Shown here: piece by piece, positions 58,700 to 64,000 of the stretch
Layout of the letters: the number at the start of each line of letters is the position of its first letter
How positions within the stretch are numbered: the stretch's first letter is position 1
DNA from: Ampelocalamus luodianensis
Lineage: Eukaryota; Streptophyta; Magnoliopsida; Poales; Poaceae
DNA length: 64,000 nucleotides
Assembly (NCBI GenBank): GCA_036346255.1
Contig: CM070629.1
Coordinates: forward strand, 6,639,001-6,703,000
Direction: 5' to 3'
Translations under genes and position numbers: made by a program
Notes under the pieces: model-generated
What the model saw: the letters and a program-made list of their open reading frames with translations, nothing else
Database searches by the model: none
Told to the model about the DNA's origin: nothing

Positions 58700-59995
58700 C
58701 TTTGCAAGACAGTACATTTGCAAAAGATATGAAATGCAAACAAGGCACGTAGGTAAGATTCTCAACAAGTTGCAAAATACATTTGCCAACTTTTAGAATC
58801 ACACCACAAATTGCACTCCGCTTCAACTCAATTTGCAAAACACATTTGCCAAATTGACGCGTGATGCAAACAATGATAAAAGCGAGATTCTCAACAAGTT
58901 GCAAAACACATTTGCCAACCTTTAGAATCAATGCCACAAGGAATAAGGTACATGAACTTAAACCGTTTGCAAAACACATTCGCAAACTAAAGTCACATGC
59001 TACAAGAATTAACCATGAGTCTCAACTATTTGCAAAACGCATTCGCAAATATAGGCAACATGTTAAAGTGAGCTAGAGCAAACACAATGAGCTATCAACA
59101 CATGACTAACTCAAGCTACTAGTCAAAGACCCCTCTTAATAGTACGGCAACCTATTCTAGCAATCCGATCTCCAACCAAACACTGAGACCAGTAAAAGAC
59201 TAGGAACAAATCCTTAGCCCTAGCTAGTCATACCTTTGCCTTGCGCAACTACTTGAAGCTTGATGACACACATCCTCGCTTCAAGTCCGGGTTATTGACA
59301 TGCATCAACTCATAATGCATCTTTCACTTGTCCTCCATCAACACATGATGGATCCTCTAGTCTTGGTGATCAACATATGATCATTTCCTCTTCAAGGTCT
59401 TTATATGCATCAACATATGATGTACCATTTACTCCAAGCTCTTCACTTCAATATCATCAACACATGATGATATTCTTCTCTTTGATATCATCAACAAACG
59501 ATGATCTTCTTTACTTCGGGATCTTGTCTAGAACATCATCAACACATGATGATTTCTCTTCATCCCGCGTCTTTACTCGATGACTATCAACTCATGATAT
59601 CATCCAAAGTCTTCAACCTCATGGAACATAACATATTTCACCAACTCATAGAAAAATATTAGTTCCACAATATGATTATCATTAATTATCACATCATACC
59701 ATTAACTTATAATGGTGGAACAAGATACCACAATCTTTTTCTCTTTGGTAATTGATGATATCCACTTCAATTGCAAGTAATTGAATAGAGATAAACATGA
59801 GTATATATCAACTACACAAGTTATATATATATACTCACGTAAAAGTATATATGAACTACGCGCAAGTTATATATACTAAGAGTATATACGAACTATACAA
59901 GTTGTATATACTAAATATGAGTGTATATGAACTACACAAGTTATATATACTCATATGAATATATTAACTACACAAGTTAAATATATTCAAGAATA
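58700..59995. repeat. Array of short hairpins with ACACA loop
   Basis: Three consecutive sub-arrays. (1) 58769-59051, five units about 60-69 bp apart, core GCAAAACACATTTGC. (2) 59335-59715, about nine units, core ATCA-ACACA-TGAT. (3) 59798-59988, five units about 38 bp apart, core AACT-ACACA-AGTT. In each unit the bases outside the core differ from unit to unit yet stay complementary across the loop. Read as part of the noncoding region of a Sirevirus, where palindromic repeat units are known, but the assignment is inference. Confidence 0.8.
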
Positions 59996-60441
59996 TGTTT
60001 CAAAGTAAAGATCCTAAATATGTGGACAAAAGAATATGGATCAATACTAGTGAAACCACAAAACATAGAATGAACTCCCCCTAAATGTGTGCATACACAA
60101 ATGTGTAAATAGAAACATATGCACATATTCAAGTTAAACTCTTGGTGAAGTTCATCCTATATTTTGGATCCGAGGATAGCAACAAGTATAGAAATATAGT
60201 GTCAAATGCATACGTCTTTGATCTTTAAATCCAACTGAGACTAAACATGAGATCTAGCAATAAAATAGTTGGTCTCACAAATAGATTTATCAATATAAAC
60301 ATACATGTCTGGATTTTTCGTTTGTATGTAGGCTGAGACTTATTGTTTTTCACCTTTATATCCCACTGAGATTAAACAATAAACATCTTAATATAAGTAT
60401 TAGTCTCACAAGTAGATTTGTCATTAATAACCAAAATACCC
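59996..60441 (-). mobile_element. Sirevirus-like noncoding/LTR relic
   Basis: On the minus strand the edge at 60441 reads ATTTTGGTTATTAATGACAA, close to the Sirevirus LTR start TGTTTTGGTAATT at 33873. A purine tract TTTAGGGGGAGTTC (60087-60074) also fits Sirevirus noncoding sequence. An internal pair of about 115 bp (about 60195-60320 and 60335-60440) is a diverged direct repeat. There is no coding sequence. Confidence 0.5.
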
Positions 60442-60449
60442 CATGAACT

Positions 60450-62640
60450 CATAATGACGGGTCTAGGTTCTTCACTTGCCAGAGTAATAGTATTCGAGTT
60501 TTCGTAGAAAAACTCGGCAGTTGCGAAGGTCATGCCCTTCTTTTTTTTTGTGAAAATGACACTACCTGGGTTTGTCATTCTTCCGATCTTGGCGCTTACC
60601 TTTGCCTCGATCAGAATTTTGCTTAGGGTTGCGTGGCTCTTTGTCGCTTACGACCAGGACCTCCTTAGAACCGGCAGCTGGAGATTTGTGTCTCTTCGCC
60701 TTGTTCTTGGATTTCTTAGCCTTTTTATCCTTTTTCTTACCACTTCCACATGCCTCCTGAGGGATATTATCTTCACGATCGATAGTGTTGTTCCACTCGA
60801 CTGCTTCAGCGGCAGTCGCGTATCTATCGGCCATCTCGAAGAGTTCGGCGACAGTGGCGGGAGGATTTAAAGCAATGTCCTCTGTTATTCTCCGCGCGGA
60901 CTCCACGCTGAAAGCCACGATCACGCAGGCAGTCGAAACTTCCGAATAAATTTCAACCTAAGCGGCGCTGATGAATTGATGCAGAGTTTCATGATCGTTT
61001 TGTCTTATCTAGTGCAAGTTGTCCTCCTTTCCAGGGCGGTTGTAGGTGCCCTGTAAGTTCACCAGCAAAAGGTCGCAGAGGTGCTGCCACGAGTAGATCG
61101 ATTTGAATGACTGGTTTAAAAGCCATGATCGAGCTAATCCTTCGAGCACAGTTGGAAGGTAATTCGTCATTACATGCTCTCATCTTCCTGCTGCTCAGAT
61201 AGCGGTTGTGTAGATCTGGAGGAATTCAATGGGATTTTGGGTTCCATCGAATTTCTCCATGTTTGCTGGTCGAAAACGAGGTGGCCAGCGAACTGCTCGA
61301 AGATCGGGTGAAAATGCCCGACATCCTGAGATAACTTCTTGGCGCCTTCTTTGTAGGAAAGAAGGGTTAATGTCACCAGGTGATCGTACTCGACGATACC
61401 CAGTCACAGGTGGGCTGGACCTATGATAGGCCTTAGTCTTACGAGGGAAATACTCCTCGTATTCCGTTTGATGCCGCACATTTCGTCCCTGAAGTGGTGA
61501 TAGATCACCTCTCCTGGGGGTTTGTCGGTCTCCAGATGTCCAACGAGCCTTCCACAGATCGGAGAGCGACGTGACCGAGGATTATGTCATCTCCCATGTG
61601 ACGAGTTATCCGAACGGCTGACAGAAGACGGATTCGTACTGCTACGACTTCCGGGTTGATGTTGACGAGGACGCTCGAGTTTCTCCATCGTGTTCCGAAG
61701 CCTTCATGCGATCTCTTCGGCAAAGATATCGTATCCCGGTGCTCGAGCGAGCTCTTGGGTTGGATTTTCAAGCAAGTCGTTGATGTGCTGGAGCTCCTGA
61801 GCTTCTTCCGACTGGAAATAAGCGCGCTCAGGAAGATTTTTCTGAGCCACTATTTTTCTTCGTCGAGTTGCCTCAGAATCACCCATATCGGACCCTTAGT
61901 CGGTTTCAATGAAGTGCGAGAATGTTGAGGACGTCTCGCACGTTCATCAAAGTGTTCGTCTTGTTCGCCAACGGTGGTGTCCGTACCATTGCCACGAGGG
62001 GACGTAGTGTGTGCCCGTCGGGGAGCATCGTCAATCCTACCTCTGGGAGAATGATTCTTATAAGGGGGAATGACGAAGACCTCCCGTTGATGACCTCCAC
62101 TTGCACTCGAGGCCTCCTCGCTTGAGGAGTAGTCAAGTGGCACCATTTGGTGACTTGGAGTAAACCCCTCTAGGTAGGGGAACTCCGGGTTATAACCGTC
62201 TCCGTCTGCAGGTGTGTTCTGCGATGGGATGGTTGAACTTGGAGGAAAAGCGTGCTCGATCATCTTCTATGCGGAATTATCCGGAGAAAGAGGACCATCA
62301 GGTGCCGATGGAGCTCTGGAATGATGGCTTCCAGAACTTATCTCGCCAAGTCGTACTGCCTCAGGGGGACTCGAACACTTGGAGGAAAAACTATCGTCGT
62401 GTTGTGAGTCTGTCCTGGGGCAACCCTGTTTGTGGTCGTGTTGACCCTTGCCCCCTGAGAAAGCTGGTTCCTTAGTTGGGCGTATTGTTGTGGGGGATGA
62501 GGATCCCTCCTCAACTCCAGCGGTGATGCGGTCTCGAGACCTGAAAGAAGATCTCCAGAGGTGGTAATACCATCAGATGATTCGATACTCGACTCGTAGT
62601 CGAAATCGGCATCCATGTCGATGTCTGCGTAATCGGCCAA
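60450..62640 (-). pseudogene. Tat-type Ty3/gypsy gag
   Basis: Minus strand, starting MADYADIDMDADFDYES at 62640, about 100 bp after the primer site. Gag core near 61300-61200 reads PPRFRPANMEKFDGTQNPIE and FLQIYTT, the Tat/RIRE2-like pattern. It is followed by TVAELFEMADRYATAAEAVE (about 60830) and a lysine-rich tail, then a knuckle-like CHFHKKKEGHDLRNCRVFL (about 60530-60480). The frame is broken at least six times. It ends at about 60450, where the Sirevirus-like relic starts; protease and polymerase are missing. Confidence 0.8.
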
Positions 62641-62734
62641 GTCGAACTAGTTCTCCTCGTTCCATTCTCCTGTCATAGTAGCATCAAAGAGAAAAGAAAG
62701 AACTGTTGACAAGAAATTACCAGAAGGTCCCCAT

Positions 62735-62745
62735 GGACGGCGCCA
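62735..62745 (-). promoter_or_regulatory. Primer-binding site, TGGCGCC type
   Basis: Minus strand TGGCGCCGTCC, two bases inside the LTR end. This is the primer site type of Tat/Athila-group gypsy elements, as opposed to the initiator tRNA-Met type of the other elements here. Confidence 0.75.
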
Positions 62746-62747
62746 AC

Positions 62748-63146
62748 TGTCGGTGTTTTAGAACCGATCTTACGTAAAGATTATTTGATTCGGGAGGTCT
62801 CCACAATTGATCGCGCAGATAAAAGAGACACGCGAATTTTTATACAACTTCAGGCATTCCCCTGAGGGAATAACAACCCTACTTCTGTGTGTATGGTATT
62901 GAGTATCTTGATTACAATTAGCGGAAAGACTGGTGCTAATATCGCTCCTGATTATCTCCCAAAAGCCCTTTCCCATTACATCTAAAAGATGCCTATTTAT
63001 AGTATGCTGTGAAGGCGGTTGTCATTCCAGGTCAGGAGGCGCCCATTATTCCGAAATAATGAGAGCAATTACCGGAGTAGTAACCTCCCCACGTTGCCTG
63101 ACGGTTATCAATCAGATATAATGGTGAGTTATCTGTAGTTATTTCA
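62748..63146 (-). mobile_element. LTR of the Tat-type element
   Basis: On the minus strand it starts TGAAATAACTACAG and ends ACACCGACA next to the primer site, about 399 bp. Minus-strand TATA box ACTATAAATAGGC at about 62991-63005. The element's other LTR is not in the window. Confidence 0.7.
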
Positions 63147-63157
63147 GGTATAACTAC

Positions 63158-64000
63158 TGTAACACCCCAAACAATGGATTATGTTTTAAATGTAATTTAT
63201 GAGGATAATTTAAAACTTTTGAGGTCTCATGAAGTCATTTGGAAATTTCCTAGAATTTACCCCTAGCAATTCCTAATTCTAAAGAACCATGTTTCTTTAA
63301 TGAAATGATTGTCATTAAAACTATCCGATCTAATCTTGTGATCATCCTCTGGAAATATTTTTCCCATCATCTTGGTCATCTTGGCAACCTCTCTGAAAAA
63401 TCTCATGATTTTTAGATTTTATTTGCTATTTCAAAAGAGCAAGTCAAACCAAATTGAATTCTGGTCAAACCCTTAGGGCAGCAGCTTGTGGATTTTCTGG
63501 AGAAAAATTTATTGCATGAAAAATCCTAGAAAAATTACACAAGGTTGTACTCTGGCCCTGTAAGCTTCCATAAAAATTTCAGAATTTTTAGAGCTTCGGA
63601 GCTACCTCTATAAATTCCCAAATCCTCTCTGTCCTTTTAATTCAAACCTGAAAACACTATTCCTGCAGCTCAAACCATACTCCGACTCGAACTCCGACCC
63701 AAGCCGACTTGGCTCGGCTCAACCACCTCGTCCGCCATCACATGCAACCATTTGATCGCGCATCAACGGTCACGATTGCGTACGCCGGCTGGTTTAATTT
63801 CTCGCGACGCTTGTCGTCAGATGGATCTTGATCCAACGCCGCCTCGATTGCCGGCGCGATCGCGCGCTCACGCTGTGTCATGCGTTGCGGGCCCTCCTTG
63901 TCGCCTCCTTCCCTACCTCGCACGGCGCGCGCGAGCTCTGTGCCACGCGGCGCGCGCTCGAGGTGCTCCGTCACCTCCATGATCGCACCGCGTCCGTTGG
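63158..64000 (+). mobile_element. Long gypsy LTR, runs off window
   Basis: Begins TGTAACACCCCAAACA, one variant of the TGTAACATCCC family start, with a TATA box CTCTATAAATTCCC at about 63606, then a GC-rich leader. Left flank ACTAC; the right end is outside the window, so solo or full-length status is unknown. Confidence 0.7.

Noticed and set aside
58700..59995. CRISPR-like regular palindromic repeats
   Set aside because: The repeats are hairpins with varying stems, not identical direct repeats with unique spacers. The window is clearly plant nuclear DNA with no cas-like genes.

Overview
This is a plant nuclear window, almost certainly from a grass and most likely rice (Oryza). The evidence is a GC-rich first exon with intron-split plant genes, and dense grass-type transposons: Sirevirus copia, gypsy elements with very long LTRs, Helitron, hAT, CACTA and Mutator-like elements, and tRNA-derived SINEs. 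No bacterial-type gene, operon or CRISPR is present. Only one gene looks functional, a GT47 exostosin-type glycosyltransferase (arabinan-synthesis ARAD-like) at 49031-45413 on the minus strand. Everything else recognisable is a pseudogene or a mobile-element relic.

Layout. 0.4-13 kb holds a direct duplication of about 3.6 kb: copy A at about 420-3965 and copy B at about 9270-13087. Copy B carries an almost complete three-exon CYP51 (sterol 14-alpha-demethylase-like P450) with one frameshift and a non-canonical splice donor. Copy A keeps only the two ends of it, and a third scrap lies at 22.4 kb. Each copy also carries a foldback element of about 530 bp. After the duplication a Mutator-like element entered copy A and a tRNA-derived SINE entered copy B. 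A hAT element with a perfect 8-bp target duplication sits between the copies. 13.4-17.1 kb is a minus-strand Helitron with both termini visible. 17.3-22.2 kb is a rearranged minus-strand gypsy element. 23.6-25.0 kb is a CACTA-like non-autonomous element, and 25.1-28.2 kb is a solo gypsy LTR.

30.5-42.6 kb is a Russian doll: a small LTR element is split by a solo gypsy LTR (5-bp TSD GTTGG), which is itself split by a 724-bp hAT element and a 6.6-kb Sirevirus copia lacking its 3' LTR. A 292-bp hAT MITE with a perfect 8-bp TSD follows. After the GT47 gene come relics of transposon genes: a GRF-zinc-finger-like protein at 50.2-51.1 kb and a plant-mobile-domain protein at 57.1-58.7 kb. Between these lie a 37-bp minisatellite, a 140-bp tandem array cut in two by a 4.8-kb solo LTR (TSD TGACA), and a GACCTCC-rich array inside that LTR. 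58.7-60.4 kb is an array of short hairpins sharing an ACACA loop, in a Sirevirus-like relic. 60.4-63.1 kb is a minus-strand Tat-type gypsy gag plus LTR, and a further long LTR runs off the end.

The two most interesting signals are structural rather than coding. One is the hairpin array at 58.77-59.99 kb, where loops are conserved while stems change on both sides together. The other is a set of palindromes and a covarying hairpin kept at equivalent places in the copies of the long-LTR gypsy family. All identifications come from reading the sequence and from general knowledge of the families; no search or alignment program was run.
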